The notes beneath the pieces were generated by a model that worked only from the letters and a program-made list of their open reading frames with translations, did no database searches and had not been told where the DNA came from. Positions 50,918 to 59,594 of a stretch of DNA of 64,000 nt are shown in pieces; position 1 is the first letter of the stretch; the number at the start of each line of letters is the position of its first letter. The translations under genes and the position numbers were made by a program. The DNA lies in contig CAVRBT010000020.1 of NCBI GenBank assembly GCA_963719275.1, positions 54,756 to 118,755 of the forward strand, written 5' to 3'. The DNA comes from AC-32 sp963719275. Lineage in GTDB: Bacteria > Actinomycetota > Thermoleophilia > Gaiellales > Gaiellaceae.

Positions 50918-51988
50918 GTGAACGCGCGCAACGGCACCGAGGGCCTTGCCCTGCACGCGGGCCGCCGCATGACCGCGCTGCTCACCGACGCGCTGGTCGG
51001 ATCGCGCTTTCTGTCCGTCTGGATCGCTACGGGCGCGCTCCTCCTGGTCGCGAAGATCATCGCGCCGGAGGCGCTGCAGAGCACGTCGTGGTCCTTCGTC
51101 CTCCCGTACATGACCGTCCTCGCCATCGCGGCGCTCGGCCAGATGCTCGTGATCATGCACGCGGGCATCGACCTCTCGACCCCGGGGGTGATGTTCCTCG
51201 GCGGCTACCTGATCGTCGGCGTCGGCCACCACTCCAACGGCCGCCTCTGGATCGCGATCCTCGCCTGCCTGGGCCTCGGAGTGCTCGTGGGCCTGATCAA
51301 CGGGATCCTCGTCGGCATCCTGCGACTGAACCCGTTGATCGTGACACTCGCGGTCGGCCAGATCGTGTTCGCCGAGGGGCTGCGGTACGCCAACGGGCTC
51401 GCGGAGGCCGAGGTGCCCTCGCGGCTCGCGTCCTTTGCCCAGAACAGGCCGCTGGACATCAGCGCGGTCTTCTGGACAGGCGCCGCGATCACCGTCGCGG
51501 TCGCGCTGCTCCTCCGCTACACGGCGCCCGGCCGGCGCTTCCAGGCTGTGGGCGCGAACCCGCGGGCCGCATGGATGGCCGGCGTCCACGTCCGGGCCCA
51601 CGTCGTGTTCGCCTACGCGGCGGCCGGCACGCTCTATGCGCTTGCGGCCGTGCTGCTCGCGTCGATCCGGGTCAGCGTCGACCCCGCGTTCGGGGCGTCC
51701 TATCTGCTCGCGCCGATCGCCGCGGTCGTCATCGCGGGCGCATCGCTCTCGGGCGGGCTGGCGAGCGCGACCTCGACGTGGGTGGCGGCATTCGCGCTGA
51801 CCCTGCTGAACCAGATGCTGATCATCCTCGGCATCGCAGTCGGGTGGCAGTTCATCGTTTTCGGCGCGGCGATCATCGTCGGAATGTTGATCTCTGGCGA
51901 CCGAGTCGCGTCGCTCCTCGGCCGCCTTCTGCGGCCAAGAGCGGCGCCGACGCGCATCGCCTCGGGGGTCGAACAGAACACGGGCTGA
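50918..51988 (+). CDS. Ribose/nucleoside-type ABC permease (first permease)
   Basis: The 356-residue permease belongs to the RbsC/BPD_transp_2 family, with about ten helices; GQMLVIMHAGIDLSTPGVMFLGG and the GANPRAAWMAGVHV coupling region are typical. The start is taken at GTG 50918, preceded by AGAGGAGCG, rather than TTG 50882. It is the first gene of the operon that includes a binding protein, a double-domain ATPase and a second permease. The substrate class of this family covers sugars, autoinducers, and nucleosides; nothing here fixes it. Confidence 0.9.
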   Translation: MNARNGTEGLALHAGRRMTALLTDALVGSRFLSVWIATGALLLVAKIIAPEALQSTSWSFVLPYMTVLAIAALGQMLVIMHAGIDLSTPGVMFLGGYLIVGVGHHSNGRLWIAILACLGLGVLVGLINGILVGILRLNPLIVTLAVGQIVFAEGLRYANGLAEAEVPSRLASFAQNRPLDISAVFWTGAAITVAVALLLRYTAPGRRFQAVGANPRAAWMAGVHVRAHVVFAYAAAGTLYALAAVLLASIRVSVDPAFGASYLLAPIAAVVIAGASLSGGLASATSTWVAAFALTLLNQMLIILGIAVGWQFIVFGAAIIVGMLISGDRVASLLGRLLRPRAAPTRIASGVEQNTG

Positions 51989-52010
51989 AGGAACGAAAGG
52001 AGGAGGGACG

Positions 52011-53279
52011 ATGCAGGTACCAAAGGTGAGCGAGGGGAGGCGATGGCGACTGGGCGTCGGTGTCACGCTGGTCGTCGTGGCGCTCTTCGTCGTTGCGGCC
52101 GCCCTCGGTAGCACCAGTAGCACGAAGTCGCCGGGGTCGACGAAGGCGAGTGCCAAGGGCGGGTACGGCGAGGTCTACAAGGCCGACCCGAAGATCCTCG
52201 CGAAGACGCTCTTCAAGGCGACGCTCCTGCCGCCTCGCGGGATGTCGAGAAACATCGCTCTGGCCGCCTACGGCCGTGCGAGCAAGAAGGTCAACGCCAA
52301 CCTGGCGCTGAAGTGCTGGAAGAACGACGGTTGCAAGACGGGGACGAAAGGAAAGCTCACCGTCGCCTACGTCGAGCCATTCGGCGAGAACGTCTATCGC
52401 CACATCTCGAAGATGGAGTTCATCCTCCAGGCGCTCACATACAAGTCGATCGGGAGGATCATCTACAAGAGCGCCCACTCGAATCCGACCCAGGCGCTGA
52501 CCGACTTCCGCGCGGTGATCGCTCAAGGCGCCGACGCCATCGTCTCGTATCCGGACTTCGGCGACGCGGCGATCCCGGTGTTCAGGGAAGCGACGAGAAA
52601 GCACATCCCGGTCGTGACCTACGCCTGGGGCTACGTGAGCGGGCCCGGCAAGAACTACACCGCCGTCGTCGGTGAGAACGTCTGCAAGCTCGGCCGGGCG
52701 TACGCCAAGATCATGAACAAGTACGTGAAGTCCGGCGAGATCGCCTTCATGGGCGGCTTCCCTGGGAACCCGCTGTCGGCGGGCTGGCAGAAGTGCGAGC
52801 GGCCGGCGCTGAACAAGAGCATCAAGGTCGTGGCCAGCGAGCCGACGAACTGGGACGCGTCGAAGGTCCAGCAGGTCGTCTCGGGCATCCTCGCCGCTCA
52901 TCCCAAGATCAAGGGCTGGAGCTACGAGTACGGCCTCGGCATGGCGCAGGGTGCTTTCCAGGCGTACAAGGCCGCCGGCAAGCCGTTCAACGCCGTGCTG
53001 ACCCTGCGGACGGACGACGTCGGCATGGGCTGCAAGACGAGGGCTCTCCACAACCCGAAGCTGAAGGTCTACTACTACACCGCCGGGAACTCGCAGATCC
53101 GCGTTGCTCTGACGGCGGCGATGATGAAGCTGAAGGGCGCAAAGATCCCGCCCAAGATCGTGTTCCCGATCCAGCTGCAGAACGAGGCCAAGCGGACCGA
53201 GTGCGTGAAGGGCTACCCGACGGAGGCCTCCGCCACCTCGCTCGTGCCGCTGAAGCTGCTGCACCGGATGTACCCCTAG
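52011..53279 (+). CDS. Periplasmic-binding protein of the ribose-type ABC system
   Basis: The 422-residue protein has a Sec signal/anchor (about residues 13-33) without a clear lipobox, an unusual N-terminal stretch of about 85 residues, and then a two-lobed Peripla_BP_4 fold: LTVAYVEPFGENVYRHISKM, GADAIVSYPDFGDAAIPVF, and GILAAHPKIKGW. It has an elevated number of cysteines (CWKNDGC, ENVCKLG, GWQKCERP, MGCKTR), which may pair as disulfides. It delivers a small solute to the adjacent permeases. It lies 22 bases after the first permease gene. Confidence 0.9.
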   Translation: MQVPKVSEGRRWRLGVGVTLVVVALFVVAAALGSTSSTKSPGSTKASAKGGYGEVYKADPKILAKTLFKATLLPPRGMSRNIALAAYGRASKKVNANLALKCWKNDGCKTGTKGKLTVAYVEPFGENVYRHISKMEFILQALTYKSIGRIIYKSAHSNPTQALTDFRAVIAQGADAIVSYPDFGDAAIPVFREATRKHIPVVTYAWGYVSGPGKNYTAVVGENVCKLGRAYAKIMNKYVKSGEIAFMGGFPGNPLSAGWQKCERPALNKSIKVVASEPTNWDASKVQQVVSGILAAHPKIKGWSYEYGLGMAQGAFQAYKAAGKPFNAVLTLRTDDVGMGCKTRALHNPKLKVYYYTAGNSQIRVALTAAMMKLKGAKIPPKIVFPIQLQNEAKRTECVKGYPTEASATSLVPLKLLHRMYP

Positions 53280-53309
53280 GAGGTCGAGCCACCAGATCGC
53301 AAGCAACCA

Positions 53310-54836
53310 ATGTCGACTCCCGGGCCCGAGAGCCCCGTCGTGCTGTCCCTTCGCGGCGTATCGAAGGCGTTCGGAGCGGTGCAAGCGCTCCGAGATGTCA
53401 GCTTCGACTGTCGTGAAGGCGAGATCCACTGCCTCGTCGGGGAGAACGGGTCCGGGAAGTCGACGTTGCTGGGAGTCGCAAGCGGCTTCCTCTCCCCCGA
53501 CGGGGGCGAGGTCGAGATCGGCGGACGTCGCCGGCGGCGGGGGTCTCCCGCCGAGGCGCGGCGACTCGGCCTAGGCATCGCCTACCAGACCTACTCGCAC
53601 GTTCTCCCGCTCTCGGTGGCCGAGAACCTCTATCTCGCCGTGCCCGGAGCAGAACGTCCGGCGTACGGGCGCATGGAGAAGTGGGCGACCTCGACGCTCG
53701 AGGAGTTCGGGCTCGACGTCCCGGTGAGGGCGCGGGTCGCGTCGCTGTCGCTTGCGCAACGGCAGCTCCTCGAGGTCGTCAAGTCGCTGCTCGCGAAACC
53801 GAAGGTGCTCCTGCTCGACGAGCCGACGACGGCACTCGGACCGCAGGAGGTCGACCAGCTCCACAGGCTGGTGCGGGAGCGGAGCAACGCCGGGGTGGGC
53901 ATCGGCTACGTCAGCCACCGGCTGCCCGAGGTGCTCGGGATCGCCGACCGCATCAGCGTCCTTCGCGACGGCGTGAAACAGGGCACGTTCGAGGCCGCCG
54001 GCATGACGGAAGAGGCCCTGGTCGCACACATGATCGGAAGGCCCCTTCAGCTCGCCTTCCCCGACCGCGACGGCCAAGGACGGGAGCCCGAGGTGGCCCT
54101 CGACATCTCGGGTCTCCGAGGTGAGCGCTTCGGCCCGATCGACCTCAAGGTCGAGAAGGGCGAGATCCTCGGCCTCGCCGGCGCGGAAGGCAACGGCCAG
54201 GTGCAGTTCCTGCGCGCGCTCGCAGGTGTCGAGCGTCCGTCCGGGAGCGTGTCGTGCGACGGTGCCGAGCTGAACACGAACTCGCCGCTGGCGGCCCTGC
54301 GCGCGGGCGTCGTGCTGCTGAGCGGCGATCGAACGAGCGAATCGCTGTTTCCGGTCCTGAGTGTCCGCACCAACACCACGATCCAGGTGCTCCGGTCGGT
54401 GGAACGCCTGGGCTTCCTGCGGCGCCGGCGTGAGGCACGCACCGTCAACGACATTGCGCGCCGACTCCGCATTCGTATGGCGTCGATCGAGCAGCCGGTT
54501 CAGTCGCTCTCCGGCGGCAACCAGCAGAAGGTCTCGCTCACGCGTCCGTTCCTGCGCGGCGACGTGAAGGTCATCCTGGCCGACGAACCGACCCAGGGGG
54601 TCGACGTCGGCTCGCGCTTCGACATCTACGAGGCGTTGAGGGCGAAGGCGAACGAGGGCGTGACGCTCATCGTCAAGTCGAGCGACCCGCTCGAGCTCGC
54701 CGGGCTCTGCGACCGCGTCGTCGTGATGTCGCGGGGGCGAATCGTCGACGAGATCCAGGGGGACGAGCTCGGCGAGCGTCGGATCGTCGAGGCGATCGTC
54801 GGCGGGCGCGCTCCGAAGATGGAAGCCGGCGCATGA
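53310..54836 (+). CDS. Ribose/galactose-type ABC ATPase with two domains (RbsA/MglA-like)
   Basis: The 508-residue protein has two ATPase domains, as is normal for this family. The first has Walker A GENGSGKST, the signature-region LSLAQRQLLEVVK, and Walker B VLLLDEPTTAL. The second has a degenerate Walker A (GAEGNGQVQ), signature LSGGNQQKV and LADEPTQGVD. The degenerate second site is the family norm. Its stop overlaps the second permease start by 4 bases (ATGA). It powers uptake by the two flanking permeases. Confidence 0.93.
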   Translation: MSTPGPESPVVLSLRGVSKAFGAVQALRDVSFDCREGEIHCLVGENGSGKSTLLGVASGFLSPDGGEVEIGGRRRRRGSPAEARRLGLGIAYQTYSHVLPLSVAENLYLAVPGAERPAYGRMEKWATSTLEEFGLDVPVRARVASLSLAQRQLLEVVKSLLAKPKVLLLDEPTTALGPQEVDQLHRLVRERSNAGVGIGYVSHRLPEVLGIADRISVLRDGVKQGTFEAAGMTEEALVAHMIGRPLQLAFPDRDGQGREPEVALDISGLRGERFGPIDLKVEKGEILGLAGAEGNGQVQFLRALAGVERPSGSVSCDGAELNTNSPLAALRAGVVLLSGDRTSESLFPVLSVRTNTTIQVLRSVERLGFLRRRREARTVNDIARRLRIRMASIEQPVQSLSGGNQQKVSLTRPFLRGDVKVILADEPTQGVDVGSRFDIYEALRAKANEGVTLIVKSSDPLELAGLCDRVVVMSRGRIVDEIQGDELGERRIVEAIVGGRAPKMEAGA

Positions 54837-55837
54837 GCTTCCGGGGCTGGATCCCGCTCGTCCTGCTGGCCGGGCTGATCTGCGCGGTTGGCGCCTACAC
54901 GGCGGTGCGCCAGGACGCGTTCCTGACCCAGTACAACATCAACAACCTCCTGCTCGCGACGATGCCGCTCGCGCTCGTCGCGATCGGCCAGACGTTCGCG
55001 ATGCTCGTCGGGGGCTTCGACGTGTCCGTCGCCGCGCTGGTCACGATGTGCGTCGTCACCGCGTCCTTCACGCTCACCCCGGACAAGTCGGGATTCCAGC
55101 TGTTCCTCGGCTCGCTCGCGATCCTCGGCGTGGGCCTCGCGACAGGGATCTTCAACGCGACGCTGATCCGCGTCCTCCGCCTACCGTCGATCATCGCCAC
55201 GCTCGGCACCCTCAGCATCCTCGAGGGTGCGTCGCTGCTGTTGCGGGACCACCCCGAAGGCACGATCAACTTCGACGCCATCGACGCGCTGAACACGACG
55301 CGCTTCGGGTTCATGCCCCTCGCGTTCATCGGCGTCGTCTGCCTCGTCGTCCTTGCCGACCTCTGGCTCTACCGCACGCGCACGGGGATGGCCGTGCGGG
55401 CGGTGGGCATCGACGAGACCTCGTCGCGCCGGCTCGGGATGTCCACCGGGGTGATCGTCTTCGTCGCCTTTGTCGTCTGCTCGCTGATGGCGTCGATCGC
55501 CGGCTTCTACTCGGCCGCCCAGGTCCAGATCGGCTCGCCGATCATCGGCGACTACGCGCTCACGAGCATCGCCGCGGCCGTCCTCGGCGGCGCGAGCCTC
55601 GCGGGCGGGCGAGGATCCTTCGTCGGGACGTTGCTGGCGGCGCTCTTCCTCTCGCTGATCAACAACGTCCTCCCGCTCTTCCAGCAGCCGACCGAGTATG
55701 CGCAGATGACCATCGGCGCGCTGATCCTGCTCGCGCTTCTGCTCTACCAGGCACCCGATCTCGTCGCCCGCCTGCGCACCAGCTGGGGAGGCGTCGGCCG
55801 CCTGCGGACGCGCGAGGGCGAAGCGCCCGCAGCCTGA
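54833..55837 (+). CDS. Ribose/nucleoside-type ABC permease (second permease)
   Basis: The 334-residue permease is a second RbsC-family protein: LVAIGQTFAMLVGGFDVSVAA and VGIDETSSRRLGMSTGV are typical. It differs clearly from the first permease at 50918-51988, so the channel is probably a heterodimer, as in AI-2 and some nucleoside importers. It is coupled to the ATPase by a 4-base overlap and ends 3 bases before the convergent regulator gene. It is the last gene of the operon. Confidence 0.92.
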   Translation: MSFRGWIPLVLLAGLICAVGAYTAVRQDAFLTQYNINNLLLATMPLALVAIGQTFAMLVGGFDVSVAALVTMCVVTASFTLTPDKSGFQLFLGSLAILGVGLATGIFNATLIRVLRLPSIIATLGTLSILEGASLLLRDHPEGTINFDAIDALNTTRFGFMPLAFIGVVCLVVLADLWLYRTRTGMAVRAVGIDETSSRRLGMSTGVIVFVAFVVCSLMASIAGFYSAAQVQIGSPIIGDYALTSIAAAVLGGASLAGGRGSFVGTLLAALFLSLINNVLPLFQQPTEYAQMTIGALILLALLLYQAPDLVARLRTSWGGVGRLRTREGEAPAA

Positions 55838-55840
55838 GCC

Positions 55841-56491
55841 CTACTCCGCGGTCTCTTGCGTCTCGCCGCGCGAGTCGGCCTTCCGCCCGATCACGACCCA
55901 GATCGCATGGACCGGCTCGTCGCCCACGGCCCACAGGCGATGCGGGGACGACGAGTCGAACGCGATCGACCCGCCGGTGCCGAGCTCGTACTCCTCGAAG
56001 CCGACGCGCACGCCCAGCGTGCCGCTGCTGACGTAGCCGTACTCCTTGCCGCCGTGGGTCATGAGCGCGTCCTCCGGACACGACTCGGCGCCCACGGGAT
56101 AGACGACGTACAGGAACTCCACGTCGCGGTCGCTCTGCGGGGTCAGCCGTTCCCAGCGCACACCCGACGCGAGGTTGAGCACCCGCCGCGTGTCCGGCCG
56201 CTCCGCCAGGCCGTCGTCGTCGCGCGCCCTGCGGACGACCGGTTGCTCCGACCCCGAGTCGCCGAAGACGTCGCTCATGGTCATGCCGAGCTCCGTGACG
56301 AGCGCGTAGAGCGTGCTCACGGAAGGGTTCACTCGGTCGAGCTCGATCTGCGAGACGAGGCTGGGCGAGACGCCGACGCGGCGCGCCAGCTCGCGCAGGC
56401 TGATCCCGACCCGCTCCCGCTCCGCACGGAGGCGGCTGCCGACCTTCGACGCGCCTAGCGCAGCCCCCGCGTTCGACGTGGCGTCGTTCAC
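55841..56491 (-). CDS. XRE-type helix-turn-helix regulator with C-terminal cupin
   Basis: The 216-residue protein joins an XRE helix-turn-helix (about residues 16-75; ISLRELARRVGVSPSLVSQIE) with a cupin sensor domain (about 130-205; HGGKEYGYVSSG and GSIAFDSSSPHRLW). This class represses catabolic operons and is relieved when the cupin binds a small metabolite. GTG at 56491 overlaps the E1-beta stop by 4 bases, so it is the last gene of the seven-gene operon. It is the obvious local regulator of that operon and of the convergent ABC system. Confidence 0.92.
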   Translation of the reverse strand: MNDATSNAGAALGASKVGSRLRAERERVGISLRELARRVGVSPSLVSQIELDRVNPSVSTLYALVTELGMTMSDVFGDSGSEQPVVRRARDDDGLAERPDTRRVLNLASGVRWERLTPQSDRDVEFLYVVYPVGAESCPEDALMTHGGKEYGYVSSGTLGVRVGFEEYELGTGGSIAFDSSSPHRLWAVGDEPVHAIWVVIGRKADSRGETQETAE

Positions 56492-57453
56492 CGGACGCGC
56501 CGCCGGATCTCGTCCGCGATTCTCTCCGGCCCCGGGAGGAACGCCTCCTCCAGCGGAGGGCTGTACGGGATCGGCGTGTTGGGGGTCGCTATCCGCCACG
56601 CGTCGTCAAGGTAGCCGAGCGCCTGCTCGGTGACCGAGGCGAGGACCTCCCCCGCCCAGCCGCCCGTCAGCGGCCCCTCCTCGACGATCGCGATGCGGCT
56701 GGTCTTCCGAACCGACGCGAGCACCGTCTCGATGTCGAACGGGCGAAGCGTTCGCAGGTCGATCACCTCGACCGACACGCCGTCCTGTTCGAGGGCCTCG
56801 GCGGCCTCGAGGCTGTCGTGGACGCTCTTCATCGCGGCGACGACCGTGATGTCGGTGCCCTCGCGCACGACCGCTGCCTCTCCGAGGCGCTGCACCGCGC
56901 CGTCGACCTCGCCTTCGAGGGTGTACAGCCGCTTGTGCTCGAAGAACAGCACTGGGTTGTCGTCGCGGATCGCGGCCCGCAGCAGCGCCTTGGCATCTGC
57001 GGGCGTCGACGGACCGACGATCTTGAGCCCGGGCACCCCCATGAACCACGAGACCGGCATCTGCGAGTGGATGGCTCCGAACTGCGCCCCGCCGCCGACG
57101 ACCGAGCGGATCGTGAGCGGCACGCTCACCTGCTCCTGCGTCAGGAACCAGTACTTGCTGGACTGGTTCACGAGGCTGTCCATCGCGAGCGTGAGGAAGT
57201 CGCCGAACATGATCTCGAGGACGGGCCGCAGGCCGTTCACGGCCGACCCGAACGCCGCGCCCGTCATGGCCAGCTCGGAGATCGGCGTGTCGAAGACGCG
57301 GTCCGGCCCGTACTTTTCGTACAGACCAGTCGTGGTCGCGAACACCCCGCCGGCTGCGGCGATGTCCTCGCCGAACAGGATCACTCGCTCGTCCGCGGCC
57401 AGCTCCTCATCGAGCGCGTCGCGGATCGCGGTGCGAAACGGAATCGTCGCCAT
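56488..57453 (-). CDS. 2-oxoacid/acetoin dehydrogenase E1 beta subunit
   Basis: The 321-residue subunit has the transketolase pyrimidine-binding domain (FGEDIAAAGGVFATTTGL, DTPISELAMTGAAFGSAV) and the transketolase C-terminal domain (DLRTLRPFD, VEEGPLTGGWAGEV). It pairs with the alpha subunit to decarboxylate a 2-oxoacid or acetoin with thiamine diphosphate. Its ATG shares one base with the E2 stop. The gene comes after E2 rather than directly after E1-alpha, which is an unusual order. The substrate is likely branched or unusual, judged by neighbours. Confidence 0.93.
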   Translation of the reverse strand: MATIPFRTAIRDALDEELAADERVILFGEDIAAAGGVFATTTGLYEKYGPDRVFDTPISELAMTGAAFGSAVNGLRPVLEIMFGDFLTLAMDSLVNQSSKYWFLTQEQVSVPLTIRSVVGGGAQFGAIHSQMPVSWFMGVPGLKIVGPSTPADAKALLRAAIRDDNPVLFFEHKRLYTLEGEVDGAVQRLGEAAVVREGTDITVVAAMKSVHDSLEAAEALEQDGVSVEVIDLRTLRPFDIETVLASVRKTSRIAIVEEGPLTGGWAGEVLASVTEQALGYLDDAWRIATPNTPIPYSPPLEEAFLPGPERIADEIRRRVR

Positions 57454-58604
57454 CAGAGGGTGAGCTCGAGCGGTCGCTCGAGCAGATCGCGGAGCCGGGA
57501 CAGGAACTGCGCACCGTCTGCGCCGTAGACGACGCGGTGGTCGCACGTGAGAGTGACCGTCATCAGGTCGCGGAAGACCACGCCGCCGTCGGCATCCTCG
57601 ACCGGGGCGCGGCGGATGCCGCCGACTGCGAGGATCGCTGCCTGCGGCGGGTCGATGATCGCGGTGAAGGCCCGCACGCCGAACATGCCGAGGCTCGAGA
57701 GGGTGAACGTTCCGTCGCCCAGGTCCTCGGGCGAGAGGGCTCGGCGCCGCGCGCCCTCGGCGAGCCGGCGCGTCTCGGCGGCGATCTCGGCGAGCGATTT
57801 CTGGTCGGCGTCGCGCACGACCGGAACGAGCAACGCGTCGTCGGTCGCCACGGCGACTCCGACGTTGACGCGCGAGTAGCACTCGACCTTCCCGTCGACG
57901 AACGACGAGTTGAACTTCGGAAACGCCTGCAGTGCTCGGGCCGCCGCCTTCACGACGAAGTCGTTGAGCGACGGAGCGTCGTCCCGTTCTTGGCGCGCCC
58001 CGCGGCGCAGTTCCGCGATCAGCGACATGTCCACGTCGCTCGAGACCGTGAAGACCGGGATCGTCCTCGCCGACTCCGACATGCGGCGTGCGATCGTGGC
58101 CTGGGTCGCGGTCAGCTCGAGCGTCTCCACCTCGCCCTTCCCGCCGACAGCCGCAGGACGCCGCGCCGGCGTGCCCGATTCGGACGCCGCCTTCTCGACG
58201 TCCTCGCGGGTGACGCGACCGCCGGGCCCTGTGCCCGCGATCCCGTGGAGCGAGATCCCGAGCTCGACTGCGGTCCGCCGCGCCACGGGCGACGCGTTGG
58301 GACGCTCCGCGCCCGATCCGTCGCGTTGCGCGGGCGCCGGCCGATCCTCCTCCGACGCCTCGCCGCGTCCGTTCGCGAGCGTCGCGATCGGCTCCCCGAT
58401 CGCAGCCGCAGCGCCCTCCGGAACGAGGATGGCGTCGAGCGTCCCGTCGGCCTCGGCCTCGTAGACGACGGTCGCCTTGTCCGTCTCGACCTCGATCAGC
58501 GCCTCCCCGCGCGCGAACGCGTCCCCGGGCGAGACCAGCCAGCGGATGATGACGGCGTCGGCCATCGAGTCGGACAGCTTCGGCATGGTCAGCTCCCGGG
58601 CCAC
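57453..58604 (-). CDS. Dihydrolipoamide acyltransferase E2
   Basis: The 383-residue enzyme has one lipoyl domain (residues 1-77, lipoyl-Lys K43 in ETDKATV), a peripheral-subunit-binding domain (about 104-140; ASPVARRTAVELGISL), and a catalytic domain with DHRVVYGADGAQF near the C-terminus carrying the active-site His. It passes the acyl group from the E1 heterodimer to CoA. No E3 (dihydrolipoamide dehydrogenase) gene is in the window, so the housekeeping E3 must serve. The GTG start lies 9 bases after the E1-alpha stop. Confidence 0.94.
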   Translation of the reverse strand: MARELTMPKLSDSMADAVIIRWLVSPGDAFARGEALIEVETDKATVVYEAEADGTLDAILVPEGAAAAIGEPIATLANGRGEASEEDRPAPAQRDGSGAERPNASPVARRTAVELGISLHGIAGTGPGGRVTREDVEKAASESGTPARRPAAVGGKGEVETLELTATQATIARRMSESARTIPVFTVSSDVDMSLIAELRRGARQERDDAPSLNDFVVKAAARALQAFPKFNSSFVDGKVECYSRVNVGVAVATDDALLVPVVRDADQKSLAEIAAETRRLAEGARRRALSPEDLGDGTFTLSSLGMFGVRAFTAIIDPPQAAILAVGGIRRAPVEDADGGVVFRDLMTVTLTCDHRVVYGADGAQFLSRLRDLLERPLELTL

Positions 58605-58613
58605 GTCGGCGCG

Positions 58614-59594
58614 CTAGTCCTTGAACTCGCTGGCCGAGAGCTCGCTCGGGAACGGGGCCGCAAGGCCTTGCTCGCGCATCCGCTCGAGCTCCTCGCCGAG
58701 CTCGCGCTCCAGGTCGTCCAGCTGCGCGGGCTCGCGACCCTCCGCCTCGAGCTGGGCGCGCAGGAGCGCAATCGGGTCGCGGGCCTTCCATTCGTCGAGC
58801 TCTCCGTCGGGCCGGTAGGCGCCGGGGTCGCTGCGCGAGTGCCCGACGAAGCGGTACGTCAGTGCCTCGACGAACGCCGGGCCGTTGCCCGCCCGTGCAT
58901 GCGCGATGGCGCGCGCGGCGGAGTCACGCACCGTCCAGACGCTCATGCCGTCGATCGTCTCGGCCGGGATGCCGAAGACCTCCGCGCGGGCCCGGATCTC
59001 GCCCGCGGTGACCGACTGGAACGGCGTGTACTCGCCGTAGCCGTTGTTCTCGCACACGAAAACGAGCGGCAGCTTGTGCACCTTGCAGAAGTTGAGGCAC
59101 TCGAACACGTAGGCCTGGTTCATGGCGCCGTCGCCGAAGTACGCCACGGCCACACCCCCGGTCGTCCGCTTCAGCGCGAGCGCCGCTCCAGTGGCCGCCG
59201 CGATGCTGCCTCCGACGATCCCGAACGAGCCGATGAGGCGGTCGCCGAGTGCGTTGACGTTCATCGAGCCCGCGCGTCCGCCGTTGATGCCGGACTCCCG
59301 GCCGAGCATCTCGTCGAGCAGCATCTGCGGGTCGACGCCGAGCGCGAGGGCGTGCCCGTGCCCCCGGTAGGTCGCCGCCACGCGGTCGCGCTCCTCGAGC
59401 AGGCTCGCCACTCCGGTCGCCACGGCCTCCTGTCCCGAGTACAGGTGCGTCGTGCCGTAGACCTCGCCCTTCAGGAACAGCGACTGGACGAGGTCCTCGA
59501 AGCCGCGGATGAGGAGCATCTGGCGGTAGATCGCCGTGTAGAGGTCGAGGTCGTCGAGGACCCCGGTCGCCGGCTTGTCGCTGACGTGGCTCAC
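58614..59594 (-). CDS. 2-oxoacid/acetoin dehydrogenase E1 alpha subunit
   Basis: The 326-residue subunit has the thiamine diphosphate site GDGAMNQAYVFECLNFCKVHKLP split around its metal-binding GDG and N residues, the phosphorylation-loop region YRFVGHSRSDPG, and the THLYSGQEAVATGV start typical of acetoin and branched-chain E1 alpha. GTG at 59594 overlaps the bicupin stop by 4 bases (GTGA). With E1 beta and E2 it forms the oxidative decarboxylase of this operon. Acetoin versus a branched 2-oxoacid cannot be settled from sequence. Confidence 0.93.
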   Translation of the reverse strand: MSHVSDKPATGVLDDLDLYTAIYRQMLLIRGFEDLVQSLFLKGEVYGTTHLYSGQEAVATGVASLLEERDRVAATYRGHGHALALGVDPQMLLDEMLGRESGINGGRAGSMNVNALGDRLIGSFGIVGGSIAAATGAALALKRTTGGVAVAYFGDGAMNQAYVFECLNFCKVHKLPLVFVCENNGYGEYTPFQSVTAGEIRARAEVFGIPAETIDGMSVWTVRDSAARAIAHARAGNGPAFVEALTYRFVGHSRSDPGAYRPDGELDEWKARDPIALLRAQLEAEGREPAQLDDLERELGEELERMREQGLAAPFPSELSASEFKD

